A stretch of 64,000 nt of DNA from Bacillota bacterium (GTDB taxonomy: Bacteria; Bacillota_I; Bacilli_A; Erysipelotrichales; Erysipelotrichaceae). The stretch spans positions 1 through 64,000 of the forward strand of contig JAEWFD010000013.1 of NCBI GenBank assembly GCA_023388995.1, read 5' to 3'. Both the position numbers and the translations under genes were made by a program. The notes under the pieces were generated by a model that did not search any database, was not told the DNA's origin, and saw only the letters and a program-made list of their open reading frames with translations. This document shows, one piece after another, positions 8,829-17,327 of this stretch (its first letter is position 1; each line of letters starts with the position of its first letter).

Positions 8829-11397
8829 ATTACAGACTAGCCGGGAGGGTTTATCTTCTGCACAAGTCAGTAAAAAGCAGCAGGAACAAGGTTATAATGA
8901 ATTAAAAAGTAAAAAGCAGGCACCTTGGCTTGTACGCTTTTTCATGCAGTTTAAAGATACGTTGATTATTATTTTGCTGGCAGCTGCCGCAATCAGTATT
9001 CTTGTTGAACCGGAAGAATGGATTGACAGCGTAATTATCTTATTAATTGTCGTAGTGAATGCTATTTTAGGAGTAACACAAGAAAGCAGAGCTGAGAAAG
9101 CATTGGAAGCTCTGGAGAAAATGAGTTCTCCGACGGCTAAGGTCATTCGCGATGGCCAAAAGATTGTTATCCCGTCACGGGAAGTTGTCGTCGGTGATAT
9201 TCTGTTGCTGGAAGCCGGAGATAGTGTTGCCAGCGATGCTCGTATTATTGAAGCATATAACCTGAAAGTGGATGAAAGTGCGTTGACTGGAGAATCCGTT
9301 CCTGTCAATAAACACAATAACCTGATTGATCAGGAGAATGTTGCCCTTGGTGACCGCTTGAACATGGTATTCCAGTCTTGCAATGTCACGTATGGACGTG
9401 GTGTTGCGATTGTAACAGCAATTGGAATGCAAAACGAGGTAGGAAAAATTGCAGAAATGTTGATGGATGAAAATCAGGAATTGACACCGCTGCAAGTAAA
9501 GCTGAATCAAATTGGAAAAACAATCGGGATTCTTTGCATCGCAATCTGTTTTGTTGTCTTTGGTATGGAATTATGGGTAGGCTTAACAGTCATTGATGCC
9601 TTCAAGACATCGGTAGCCCTTGCAGTTGCTGCTATTCCGGAAGGACTGGCAACCATCGTTACCATTGTATTAGCAATGTCTGTACAACGCATGGTAAAAG
9701 AAAATGCAATTATCCGTCGTTTGCCAGCTGTAGAAACATTAGGCTCTACTTCTATCGTGTGCAGCGACAAAACTGGTACTTTGACTCAAAACAAGATGAC
9801 AGTTGTAAAAACATATATGCCGGATACAGGAATCCAGCGATTGGAAGATGCTGGTGACGATCAAACCATTACCATGCTGAATTATTTCACGCTAGGCAGT
9901 GATGCTGAGGTAATCGAAGAAAATGGCGTGCGCAAAGAAATTGGTGATCCGACCGAGACAGCACTTGTTGTTGCCAGCATAAAAAAAGGATTCACCAAGA
10001 AGCAGTTGCTGCAGTCTTATGAACGTTGCGGTGAGCTGTCATTTGACTCTGACCGTAAAATGATGACGGTATTCTATCATTTCAACGGCAAGATTCTGTC
10101 TATTACCAAGGGCGGCCCGGATGTCATCTTGTCTCGCAGCAATAACGTTAACATGGCAGAAATTATGAAATACAATGATGAGATGGCAACAGATGCACTT
10201 CGCGTCCTGGCTGTCGGTATCCGCTATTGGGATGCAGTTCCTGAAGAAATGGATAGTGAATCAATTGAACGTGATTTAACCTTTGTCGGCCTTGTCGGTA
10301 TGATCGATCCAGCTCGTCCGGAAGTGAAAGATGCAATCACTGTAGCAACAAAAGCCGGTGTCCGTACCATTATGATTACCGGAGACCATATCACAACGGC
10401 AGTTGCGATTGCCAAAGAATTAGGTATCCTGCGTGAAGGGGATAAGGCGATTACCGGCAATGACTTAAATAAATTAGATCAGGAACAATTGCAGGCGCAA
10501 ATTGAATCTTACTCTGTCTATGCGCGGGTTGCTCCGGAGCATAAAGTTCGGATCGTGAATGCTTGGCAGACAAAAGGCCATGTAGTAGCAATGACTGGGG
10601 ATGGTGTCAACGATTCTCCGGCATTAAAAGCAGCTGACATTGGTTGCGCAATGGGCATTACGGGTACAGATGTAGCCAAAGGCGCTGCAGCAATGATCTT
10701 AACAGATGATAACTTCGCAACAATTATTACCTCTATCCGCGAAGGTCGCGGTATCTATGACAACATCAAGAAAGTTGTTCAATATTTATTGTCCAGCAAT
10801 ATCGGGGAAGTTCTGACAATCTTTGGTGCTTCAGTTATCTCCGTATTCTATCCGGGAGCTGATATTGGTGTTCCGTTATTGCCAATCCATTTGCTATGGG
10901 TTAACTTGATTACCGACTCTTTGCCAGCGTTTGCGCTTGGGGTAGAGCCAACAGAAGCAGATGTCATGGATCGCAAGCCTCGCGAGAAAGAAGAAAGCTT
11001 TTTCAGCAACGGCTTAACCTTTACGATCGTATGGCAAGGGATCATGGTAGGATCATTGACATTAATCTCTTACTTCATTGGTCAGCAAGTAAACCATGAC
11101 TATGGTATGACAATGGCCTTCATTACATTGTCAGCAGCACAATTATTCCATTCCTTTAACGTGAAGAGCCATCATTCGATTCTGAACAAATCAATCTTCA
11201 ATAACCGTTCCTTGTGGTATGCTGCCATCGTTGGCGCATTGCTGCAAGTTGCCATTATTATGGTAGACCCTTTGGCGAAAATTTTCCGCCTAACACCGCT
11301 TGACATGAATCATACGTTGATCGCAGTTGGATTATCCTTCTCAACAATCATCATCAGCGAATTGACTAAATTATTTATCAGAATCTCCAGAAAGTAA
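8791..11397 (+). CDS. P-type calcium-transporting ATPase (type IIA, SERCA/PMR1-like)
   Basis: An 868-residue cation pump that uses ATP to move Ca2+ (possibly Mn2+) out of the cytoplasm. The cation ATPase N-terminal domain comes first, then two transmembrane helices, the actuator TGES, the PEGL motif in helix 4 (AAIPEGLATIV), the phosphorylation site DKTGTLT with Asp326, the nucleotide domain, MTGDGVNDSPALK hinge, and six C-terminal helices. I chose the ATG at 8791, eleven bases after AGGAGG, rather than an in-frame upstream codon at 8752. It has its own promoter and terminator. Confidence 0.93.
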   Translation: MYYNKSVEEIESELQTSREGLSSAQVSKKQQEQGYNELKSKKQAPWLVRFFMQFKDTLIIILLAAAAISILVEPEEWIDSVIILLIVVVNAILGVTQESRAEKALEALEKMSSPTAKVIRDGQKIVIPSREVVVGDILLLEAGDSVASDARIIEAYNLKVDESALTGESVPVNKHNNLIDQENVALGDRLNMVFQSCNVTYGRGVAIVTAIGMQNEVGKIAEMLMDENQELTPLQVKLNQIGKTIGILCIAICFVVFGMELWVGLTVIDAFKTSVALAVAAIPEGLATIVTIVLAMSVQRMVKENAIIRRLPAVETLGSTSIVCSDKTGTLTQNKMTVVKTYMPDTGIQRLEDAGDDQTITMLNYFTLGSDAEVIEENGVRKEIGDPTETALVVASIKKGFTKKQLLQSYERCGELSFDSDRKMMTVFYHFNGKILSITKGGPDVILSRSNNVNMAEIMKYNDEMATDALRVLAVGIRYWDAVPEEMDSESIERDLTFVGLVGMIDPARPEVKDAITVATKAGVRTIMITGDHITTAVAIAKELGILREGDKAITGNDLNKLDQEQLQAQIESYSVYARVAPEHKVRIVNAWQTKGHVVAMTGDGVNDSPALKAADIGCAMGITGTDVAKGAAAMILTDDNFATIITSIREGRGIYDNIKKVVQYLLSSNIGEVLTIFGASVISVFYPGADIGVPLLPIHLLWVNLITDSLPAFALGVEPTEADVMDRKPREKEESFFSNGLTFTIVWQGIMVGSLTLISYFIGQQVNHDYGMTMAFITLSAAQLFHSFNVKSHHSILNKSIFNNRSLWYAAIVGALLQVAIIMVDPLAKIFRLTPLDMNHTLIAVGLSFSTIIISELTKLFIRISRK

Positions 11398-11419
11398 AAT
11401 CCCTTCTGGGGATTTTTTC
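11396..11419 (+). terminator. Terminator of the Ca2+ ATPase gene
   Basis: AAAATCCC (11396-11403), loop TTCT, GGGATTTT (11409-11416), followed by Ts. Confidence 0.8.
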
Positions 11420-11458
11420 TTGCCTTTGATCAATACCAATTGATGTGCTTTATTTTTT

Positions 11459-11508
11459 TGCCATGATATCGTGGCATTTGCCGATAACTTTCATACTCTA
11501 TTAAAGGA
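11459..11508 (+). promoter_or_regulatory. Near-palindrome and possible sporulation-sigma promoter upstream of spoVIF
   Basis: TGCCATGATATCGTGGCA at 11459-11476 is an almost perfect 18-base palindrome. Just after it, GGCATTT and, 12 bases later, CATACTCT resemble the -35 and -10 of mother-cell sigma-E/K promoters. This fits the downstream spore genes, but the match is by eye. Confidence 0.3.
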
Positions 11509-11522
11509 GGCGAATAAAAAAC

Positions 11523-11756
11523 ATGAAAGATCAATTGTTTAAGAATATTGAATCAAAAACAAATGTAAAGAAAGAAGATATCTTAAGTCTGGCGCGTGCC
11601 GTGCAAACACAGGACTTAACCAATGAAGATAATCTTCGCAAATTGATTCATGACGTCGCATCTCTTGCGAACAAAGAAGTATCAAAAGACAAAGAAGAAC
11701 GAATCATCAAAGCGATTCGCGGCAAAGGAATGAAGGATATTGATAAATTAATATAA
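11523..11756 (+). CDS. spoVIF: Stage VI sporulation protein F
   Basis: A 77-residue small soluble protein of the SpoVIF (YjcC) family, which in Bacillus is needed for proper coat assembly under the GerE/SigK programme. Recognisable blocks are FKNIESKTNVKKEDILSLA at the start, then LRKLIHDVASLANKEVSK, and an IRGKGMKDID end. The ATG follows a strong AAAGGAGG. Its position 70 bases ahead of spoIVA supports a sporulation role. Confidence 0.82.
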   Translation: MKDQLFKNIESKTNVKKEDILSLARAVQTQDLTNEDNLRKLIHDVASLANKEVSKDKEERIIKAIRGKGMKDIDKLI

Positions 11757-11826
11757 CTTCCGTTAACATTAGGAATAATCCCTTTTATCTGTTCGTAAAC
11801 TAGAACTGACTAGAAGGGGGATTTGT

Positions 11827-13305
11827 GTGAATACGACAGAAATTCTAAAAAATATTGGTGAACGTACCGGTGGTGATATTTACTTAGGGATAGTTGGACC
11901 AGTAAGAGTCGGCAAATCTACGTTTATAAAACGCTTTATGGAACAAGCCGTGATTCCATATATGCAGGATGAGTACGAGAAAGCTCGTACCATCGATGAA
12001 TTGCCGCAATCTGGCGAAGGCAAAACAATCATGACAACGGAACCTAAGTTTGTTCCCAACAATGCAGCAACGATTCAGTATGATGATGGATTCCATGTAA
12101 AGATCCGCTTGGTAGATTGTGTAGGTTATGTCATTCCGGAAGCCAAAGGCTATAAAGATGAGAATGGTATGCGCATGGTGCGCACCCCTTGGTTTGAGGA
12201 GGCCATTCCCTTTAATGAGGCCGCTAAAGTAGGAACAAAGAAGGTTATTCAAGATCATTCAACCATTGGTATTGTTCTGACAACCGATGGCACAATTGCA
12301 GACTTAAGCCGTGATGCTTATATCGATGCCGAAAATGAAGTGATTGAGGAGTTGCTCAGTATCGGCAAGCCATTTATTGTGATTGTGAATTCTAAAAACC
12401 CAAGTAGCAACTTAGCTACTGGTATTTGCGAGAAACTGCACGACAAATACAATGTGCCGGTATTGCCGCTGGCAGTAAATCAAATGAGTGAGGCTGATGT
12501 ACTTGGTGTTTTGAAAGAAGCATTGTATGAATTCCCGGTCAGTGAAATCAACATGCAATTGCCACGCTGGGTTGCTGTTTTAGATGAGGATCACTGGCTC
12601 AAAAAAGGCTTCAATGAAACGATCTCCAACTGTCTGCGCAATATTGAAAAGCTGCGCGATGTGAACAGTATTGCAGATGAATTGCTGGCCAATGAAAACA
12701 TTGTGGCAGCGAAACTGTCTACGGTTGATACCGGAAAGGGTATTGCGGTTGTAGATATTGAAATTAAGCCAGGATTATATAATCAAGTATTAAAAGAAAT
12801 CATTGGCAAAGAAATCAAGGATAAATCTGAATTAATCTCCCTCATGCAAGATTTTGCCAAAGCTAAAAAAGAATATGACGCCATTTCCAGTGCATTGAAA
12901 ATGGTAAAGCAAACAGGTTATGGTTTTGCAGGAAGCAGTTTGGAAGACATCAAACTGACAAAACCGGAAATTGTGAAGCAGGGTTCACGATATGGTGTTA
13001 AATTAAAAGCTACTGCGCCTAGTATTCATTTGATTAAGGTGGACGTTGAAAGTGCCTTTGAGCCTATTATCGGATCCAAAGAGCAAAGTGAAGAGCTTAT
13101 TCGCTACTTGCTGCGTGATCAAGACAGCGATGAAATGGCAATTTGGGAGTCTGAAATATTCGGCCGTAAGTTATCCGATTTGATTAAAGATGGAATGAAT
13201 GCGAAATTGGCGATGATACCGGAAAATGCCCGTGTTCGTCTGCAGGACATTCTAAGCCGCTTAGTCAATAAAGGTAAAGGCAACGTCATTGCCATTGTTT
13301 TATAA
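11827..13305 (+). CDS. spoIVA: Stage IV sporulation protein A (coat basement ATPase)
   Basis: Polymerises with ATP hydrolysis on the forespore surface to form the platform for coat assembly and also links to cortex formation. The Walker A motif GPVRVGKST is at residues 24-32; the Walker B/TRAFAC-like RLVDCVGYV is near residue 95. 492 residues matches the family, and the C-terminal end LVNKGKGNVIAIVL is typical. Starts at GTG 11827 after AGAAGGGGGAT. Normally under SigE. Confidence 0.96.
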   Translation: MNTTEILKNIGERTGGDIYLGIVGPVRVGKSTFIKRFMEQAVIPYMQDEYEKARTIDELPQSGEGKTIMTTEPKFVPNNAATIQYDDGFHVKIRLVDCVGYVIPEAKGYKDENGMRMVRTPWFEEAIPFNEAAKVGTKKVIQDHSTIGIVLTTDGTIADLSRDAYIDAENEVIEELLSIGKPFIVIVNSKNPSSNLATGICEKLHDKYNVPVLPLAVNQMSEADVLGVLKEALYEFPVSEINMQLPRWVAVLDEDHWLKKGFNETISNCLRNIEKLRDVNSIADELLANENIVAAKLSTVDTGKGIAVVDIEIKPGLYNQVLKEIIGKEIKDKSELISLMQDFAKAKKEYDAISSALKMVKQTGYGFAGSSLEDIKLTKPEIVKQGSRYGVKLKATAPSIHLIKVDVESAFEPIIGSKEQSEELIRYLLRDQDSDEMAIWESEIFGRKLSDLIKDGMNAKLAMIPENARVRLQDILSRLVNKGKGNVIAIVL

Positions 13306-13313
13306 CTGCTACC

Positions 13314-13342
13314 GCACCTGATGCTTCAGGTGCTTTTCTTTT
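13314..13342 (+). terminator. Terminator of spoIVA
   Basis: Perfect eight-base stem GCACCTGA / TCAGGTGC around TGCT, then TTTTCTTTT. Confidence 0.85.
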
Positions 13343-13395
13343 GAATTCATAGCTGAAATCTTCTTTGTGATATCCTTCAAAAAGATAAATCATGC

Positions 13396-13401
13396 TATAA
13401 T
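13396..13401 (+). promoter_or_regulatory. Extended -10 box for the Xaa-Pro aminopeptidase gene
   Basis: TATAAT preceded by TGC (an extended -10), about 24 bases before the start codon at 13425. No good -35 is visible, which is common for extended -10 promoters. Confidence 0.5.
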
Positions 13402-13424
13402 AAGCAAAGGCAAAGGAGAATATT

Positions 13425-14660
13425 ATGCATCTATTAGAAACAAGAAGACAAAGCATCACACGCAGTATGAATGAAGGCAGCATTCTAGTTCTTTTTTCAG
13501 GAAGCTTGCTTTATGAAAGTCAGGATGAAACTTATCCTTTCTCCGTCAACCGTCATTTTTACTATTTAACCAATCTGGCAATTGCTGATAGCATTCTTGT
13601 GCTGTTTGAGCGTTCTAATACGATTCAGGAACATCTGTTTATTCAAAGAACCGATGAAATGATGGCTAAATGGGTGGGTAGCAATATATCAAAAGAGGAA
13701 GCAGAAAAAACAAGCGGCATTAAGCAAATTCACTATGTTGATGAATTTGACGGATTGTTTGCAAGGTGGCTTCTGCCAGTCGAAAAACCTTCCGTATATT
13801 TAGACTTGCAACGGCAAACTACGCAAGCACAGGATCAGGAAAGTCACCGCTTTGCGGCTAAACTACAACACCTTTACCCGCAGATTGACTTGCTGCAAAT
13901 CCATCCCCTCATGACTAGACACCGCTTAATAAAAACAGCAGATGAAGTGGAGGCAATGGTTAAGGCGATTGCGATCACAAAGGGCGGTATAGAACGTATG
14001 ATGCAGACGGTCAAAGAAGGAATGAAAGAATATCAGCTGGAAGCAGAATTCAATTATGCATTGCAGTACGAAGGATGCCGTAAAACAGCGTTTAAGACGA
14101 TTGTAGCCTCAGGAGAACATGCAACAGTTCTGCATTACAATGACAATGCAGCGAGTCTTCAAAGCGGCCAGCTGGTGCTTTGTGATTTAGGCGCTACAAG
14201 CGGCATGTACAATGCAGATATTACCAGAACCTTTCCCGTATCCGGAACCTTTACGAAACGCCAAAGAGAACTGTATGAGATTGTTTTGGAAGCAAATGAG
14301 AAAGTCATTAAACATGCGAAGCCAGGTATCACTCTACGTCAGTTAAACCAAATTGTTGTAGAGTTATACCAGCAACGTCTTGGCGAGCTAGGTCTTTTAG
14401 AAGATGGCAAAACCGTGTTTGATTATTATTATCACGGTGTATCACATATGCTGGGATTAGACACCCACGACCTTTCCTTGCCTGACTATAAATTGGAACC
14501 AGGCAACATTATCACCGTGGAACCGGGTCTTTATCTTGCAGCAGAAAAAATCGGCATCCGAATTGAAGACGATATTTTGATTACAGAAACAGATCCAATC
14601 AACCTTTCTAGTCAAATTATCAAGCAAGTGGATGAGATTGAATCATTTATGAAACAATAA
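13425..14660 (+). CDS. Xaa-Pro aminopeptidase (M24B)
   Basis: Removes the N-terminal residue of peptides with proline in the second position. An aminopeptidase-P N-terminal domain (about residues 1-120) precedes the pita-bread catalytic domain. The five metal ligands are visible: Asp in CDLGATSG, Asp in YNADITRT, His in HGVSHMLGLD, Glu in VEPGLYL and Glu in IRIEDD. 411 residues. The ATG follows AAAGGAGAA. Cytoplasmic, likely involved in peptide use. Confidence 0.92.
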   Translation: MHLLETRRQSITRSMNEGSILVLFSGSLLYESQDETYPFSVNRHFYYLTNLAIADSILVLFERSNTIQEHLFIQRTDEMMAKWVGSNISKEEAEKTSGIKQIHYVDEFDGLFARWLLPVEKPSVYLDLQRQTTQAQDQESHRFAAKLQHLYPQIDLLQIHPLMTRHRLIKTADEVEAMVKAIAITKGGIERMMQTVKEGMKEYQLEAEFNYALQYEGCRKTAFKTIVASGEHATVLHYNDNAASLQSGQLVLCDLGATSGMYNADITRTFPVSGTFTKRQRELYEIVLEANEKVIKHAKPGITLRQLNQIVVELYQQRLGELGLLEDGKTVFDYYYHGVSHMLGLDTHDLSLPDYKLEPGNIITVEPGLYLAAEKIGIRIEDDILITETDPINLSSQIIKQVDEIESFMKQ

Positions 14661-14782
14661 TAAATCCCACAACTTACCCATAATATGCAATTACGCCTTG
14701 AGATAATGATATTTTTTTCTCTTAGATATTGTATTTTGGGAAGTGGAATGCTAATATAACAATAGGAATAAGGAGGAAACTT

Positions 14783-15064
14783 ATGAATATCATTAATAAA
14801 AAGTCATTAGCAGAAGTCGTAGCAAACGAACTTGATATCACGAAAAAAGCAGCAAGCGTAGCAGTAGATGCTATCTTTGAAGAAATTACGAACACCTTGC
14901 AAAATGGTGGTAAAGTTGAGATCAGCGGCTTTGGAAAATTTGAAATTAAACAACGTGAATCTCGTGAAGGTGTGAATCCGAAGACCAAAGAAAAAATTGT
15001 GATTGCAGCTTCCAAAACTCCAGTCTTTAAGTCTTCCAAGCTTTTGAAAGATGCTGTGAAATAA
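14783..15064 (+). CDS. hup: DNA-binding protein HU
   Basis: A histone-like dimer that bends and compacts DNA. 93 residues; the HU signature around GGKVEISGFGKFE and the DNA-contacting arm ending VNPKTKEKI are intact. Start chosen at ATG 14783 after AAGGAGGAAAC; an upstream ATG at 14729 lacks a ribosome binding site and would add 18 non-HU residues. Placement after spoIVA matches Bacillus hbs. Confidence 0.96.
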   Translation: MNIINKKSLAEVVANELDITKKAASVAVDAIFEEITNTLQNGGKVEISGFGKFEIKQRESREGVNPKTKEKIVIAASKTPVFKSSKLLKDAVK

Positions 15065-15087
15065 AGAAGCGCAACAGCTTCTTTTTT
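15065..15087 (+). terminator. Terminator of hup
   Basis: AGAAGC / GCTTCT stem around GCAACA, followed by a T-run. Confidence 0.8.
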
Positions 15088-15110
15088 GTTTATAATAAGG
15101 AGGTTTTGTT

Positions 15111-15782
15111 ATGGAGTTACTATTGTATCTGGCTGCAATCGTAATTATGATGGCAGCACAAGCAGGGGTGCAGGGACGATATCGCAAATATAGCCAAATC
15201 CGTTCAGACCGTGGAAGAAGCGGCGCTGAGGTTGCCCGCAAGATCTTAGATAGCAAAGGTTTGTATCATGTCCGCGTTGAGCAAAATTCAAACAGCGGAG
15301 TACTATCTGATCACTTTGATCCGAAACAAAATGTAGTGCGCCTGTCCCGTGCCGTTTATATGGATGACAGCATTGCATCTGTTGCAGTGGCAGCCCATGA
15401 GGTAGGACATGCTATTCAGTATGCGGAAGGGTATCGGGCAATTGCTGTTCGAAATACCATTTTGCCATTTGCAATTGTTGCCCAAAATTTAGGCTGGGCA
15501 GCTATCTTTCTTGGCTTTATGTCCAACTTTGATGGATTTATTGGCATCGGCATCTTAATGCTGCTCATTATTGCTGCATTCCAACTGATCACATTGCCGG
15601 TTGAATTCAATGCTTCCAAAAGGGCGCTGCTCTTGCTGGAAAATGGCTATTTGGATGAAGATGAAGTCCGAGATGCAAAAAGTATGCTAAGTGCAGCTGC
15701 TTTCACTTATGTAGCAGCCTTGATTGCAACATTAGCCAATATATTGCGAATCTTAATGACAGTAAACCGCAGACGGAAGTAA
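15111..15782 (+). CDS. Membrane zinc metallopeptidase (YugP/Zn_peptidase_2 family)
   Basis: A 223-residue membrane protein with an N-terminal transmembrane helix, the zinc motif AHEVGHA (His96, Glu97, His100), and hydrophobic helices near residues 120-160 and at the C-terminus. The NASKRALLLLENG stretch after the second helix pair is typical of the family. Substrate and role are not established in bacteria. ATG at 15111 follows AAGGAGGTTTTGTT. Confidence 0.88.
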   Translation: MELLLYLAAIVIMMAAQAGVQGRYRKYSQIRSDRGRSGAEVARKILDSKGLYHVRVEQNSNSGVLSDHFDPKQNVVRLSRAVYMDDSIASVAVAAHEVGHAIQYAEGYRAIAVRNTILPFAIVAQNLGWAAIFLGFMSNFDGFIGIGILMLLIIAAFQLITLPVEFNASKRALLLLENGYLDEDEVRDAKSMLSAAAFTYVAALIATLANILRILMTVNRRRK

Positions 15783-15836
15783 ATACCAACAGGTATGAAC
15801 TGCCGTTTTTTTTCATATAATGAAGTGGTGATATGA

Positions 15837-16505
15837 ATGAACTGTGCAATCTGCGGAGCAAATGGAAAAATGGGGCAAACGATTATGACGGAGTTTAAGG
15901 ATCTTTTTACACTATATCCTGTAACCCGACAGCATCCCTTGCATCAAGTGATTGATGAAGTAGACGTAGTAATCGACTTTACTTGTGCCAATTCCAGCTT
16001 TCAGCATGCGATAGAAGCAATCAAGCACAGAAAACCGATTATTATCGGTACCACCGGCTTGACGAAAGCAATGTTGGACGTGCTGGAGGAACAGGCAAAT
16101 GAAAAAGGTGTTGGCTGTCTGTATGCACCTAATTTTGCGTATGGAGCTATTTGGATGAATGCAGTCATCGGTGAACTTTCCAAAGCATACAAGACTATTG
16201 ACATTAAGGAAATTCATCATATTTCAAAACTTGATACACCATCAGGAACGGCGCTCCGGCTCAAAGATGAAATGCTCGCTGCCAATCCTGATAGTACAAT
16301 CCACATATCCAGCGAACGGCAGTATACAAAACAAGTTGTCCATCGGATTACGTTCCAAAAAGAAGGGGAGTCTCTTTCACTGCAGCATATTGTCACAAAT
16401 CGCAAGGCTTATTTGCATGCCTTAGAAGCAGCTGTGCATGCAATTGTAAAAATAGATGGATGGATTCCTTATGACATTCATTTTTTCCAGAATAAAAATA
16501 CTTGA
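15837..16505 (+). CDS. dapB: 4-hydroxy-tetrahydrodipicolinate reductase
   Basis: Reduces HTPA with NAD(P)H in the lysine and meso-diaminopimelate pathway; its product also leads toward dipicolinate in spore formers. The NAD motif is CGANGKMGQT at the start, IIGTTGL is the second nucleotide block, and HHISKLDTPSGTAL carries the substrate-binding Lys and catalytic region. 222 residues is slightly short for DapB (about 240-270), as in some Firmicutes. An out-of-frame ATG four bases upstream is discounted. No other lys/dap genes are nearby. Confidence 0.9.
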   Translation: MNCAICGANGKMGQTIMTEFKDLFTLYPVTRQHPLHQVIDEVDVVIDFTCANSSFQHAIEAIKHRKPIIIGTTGLTKAMLDVLEEQANEKGVGCLYAPNFAYGAIWMNAVIGELSKAYKTIDIKEIHHISKLDTPSGTALRLKDEMLAANPDSTIHISSERQYTKQVVHRITFQKEGESLSLQHIVTNRKAYLHALEAAVHAIVKIDGWIPYDIHFFQNKNT

Positions 16506-16523
16506 GAAATCAAGTTTTCTTTT
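16500..16523 (+). terminator. Weak terminator of dapB
   Basis: Six-base stem ACTTGA / TCAAGT around GAAA, then TTTTCTTTT, overlapping the dapB stop. Confidence 0.5.
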
Positions 16524-16571
16524 AGGATTTCTTTCTTTCTGCGCGGATCATGGAAAGAAAGGAGATTTTGC

Positions 16572-17327
16572 ATGTATCCATTTGTACTCTTAAGTACCAT
16601 TTTCTTCCACCGCGGTGATATGATACCTGCATATGAGTTTATGCACTATCCATGTGCGATTGAGCCTCTTTATATCAGCGGTCTGACCGATCAGCAGGCA
16701 TATGCGCAGTCCGGCGACTTGTTTCTTCATGAAGATCGTATTATCTATCATCTTTCGCCAAGGCAAACACAATTTGCAATACGTCGCAAAGAAGATGATA
16801 CTCTAATCGATACATTATTTATTCGCTGGAAAACGGATTGTAGTAAAGAAACAGAAGGAAGTGCAAAACCAGAAACAACATCGCCTGCTAGCACAAGCCC
16901 TAGAATAAGTACAAGCACTGGCAGTACCACAATTCCTGCGGTTGCTACAACTTCCGCCCCTCTAATCATTGTGCGTAATCCAACCACTGCCAAAGCAAAT
17001 CTGAGACTATATGGATTGAATAAAAGAACTATCTCTCAAAACGAAATATTTAATCCTTTGCAAGATATCTATCTGTACGATCAGAAAGGAACTGATCATA
17101 GCTACGGACTGCAGCATAGTCCGTTTCATGCAAACGAGATCGGTACACATTACATAGAAATTCGTGGGAGAGTAGGGGAAGAGACAGTTACCGGCATTCT
17201 TGAAATCGAGGTTCTTCCTTCCTCTAAAAAAACCAATAAAACAAATACAGCTTTTCTATGTTTAATTGGTATCATAACAACTTTTTTTTGCGGAGGAATA
17301 CTCGCATGGTTAAAAAAACACTTCTAG
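16572..17327 (+). CDS. Predicted membrane-anchored surface protein with Ser/Thr-rich linker
   Basis: Not recognised as a named family. 251 residues. The N-terminal part (1-95) has no clear cleavable signal but begins with a hydrophobic segment. Residues about 98-138 are a Ser/Thr/Pro-rich linker like a wall-spanning stalk. Residues 145-220 have strand patterns and an FNPLQDIYLYD block similar to the Ig-like domains of the next gene. The C-terminus is a transmembrane helix (about 228-247) with KKHF at the end. ATG follows AAAGGAGATTTTGC. It overlaps the next gene by 22 bases. Confidence 0.75.
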   Translation: MYPFVLLSTIFFHRGDMIPAYEFMHYPCAIEPLYISGLTDQQAYAQSGDLFLHEDRIIYHLSPRQTQFAIRRKEDDTLIDTLFIRWKTDCSKETEGSAKPETTSPASTSPRISTSTGSTTIPAVATTSAPLIIVRNPTTAKANLRLYGLNKRTISQNEIFNPLQDIYLYDQKGTDHSYGLQHSPFHANEIGTHYIEIRGRVGEETVTGILEIEVLPSSKKTNKTNTAFLCLIGIITTFFCGGILAWLKKHF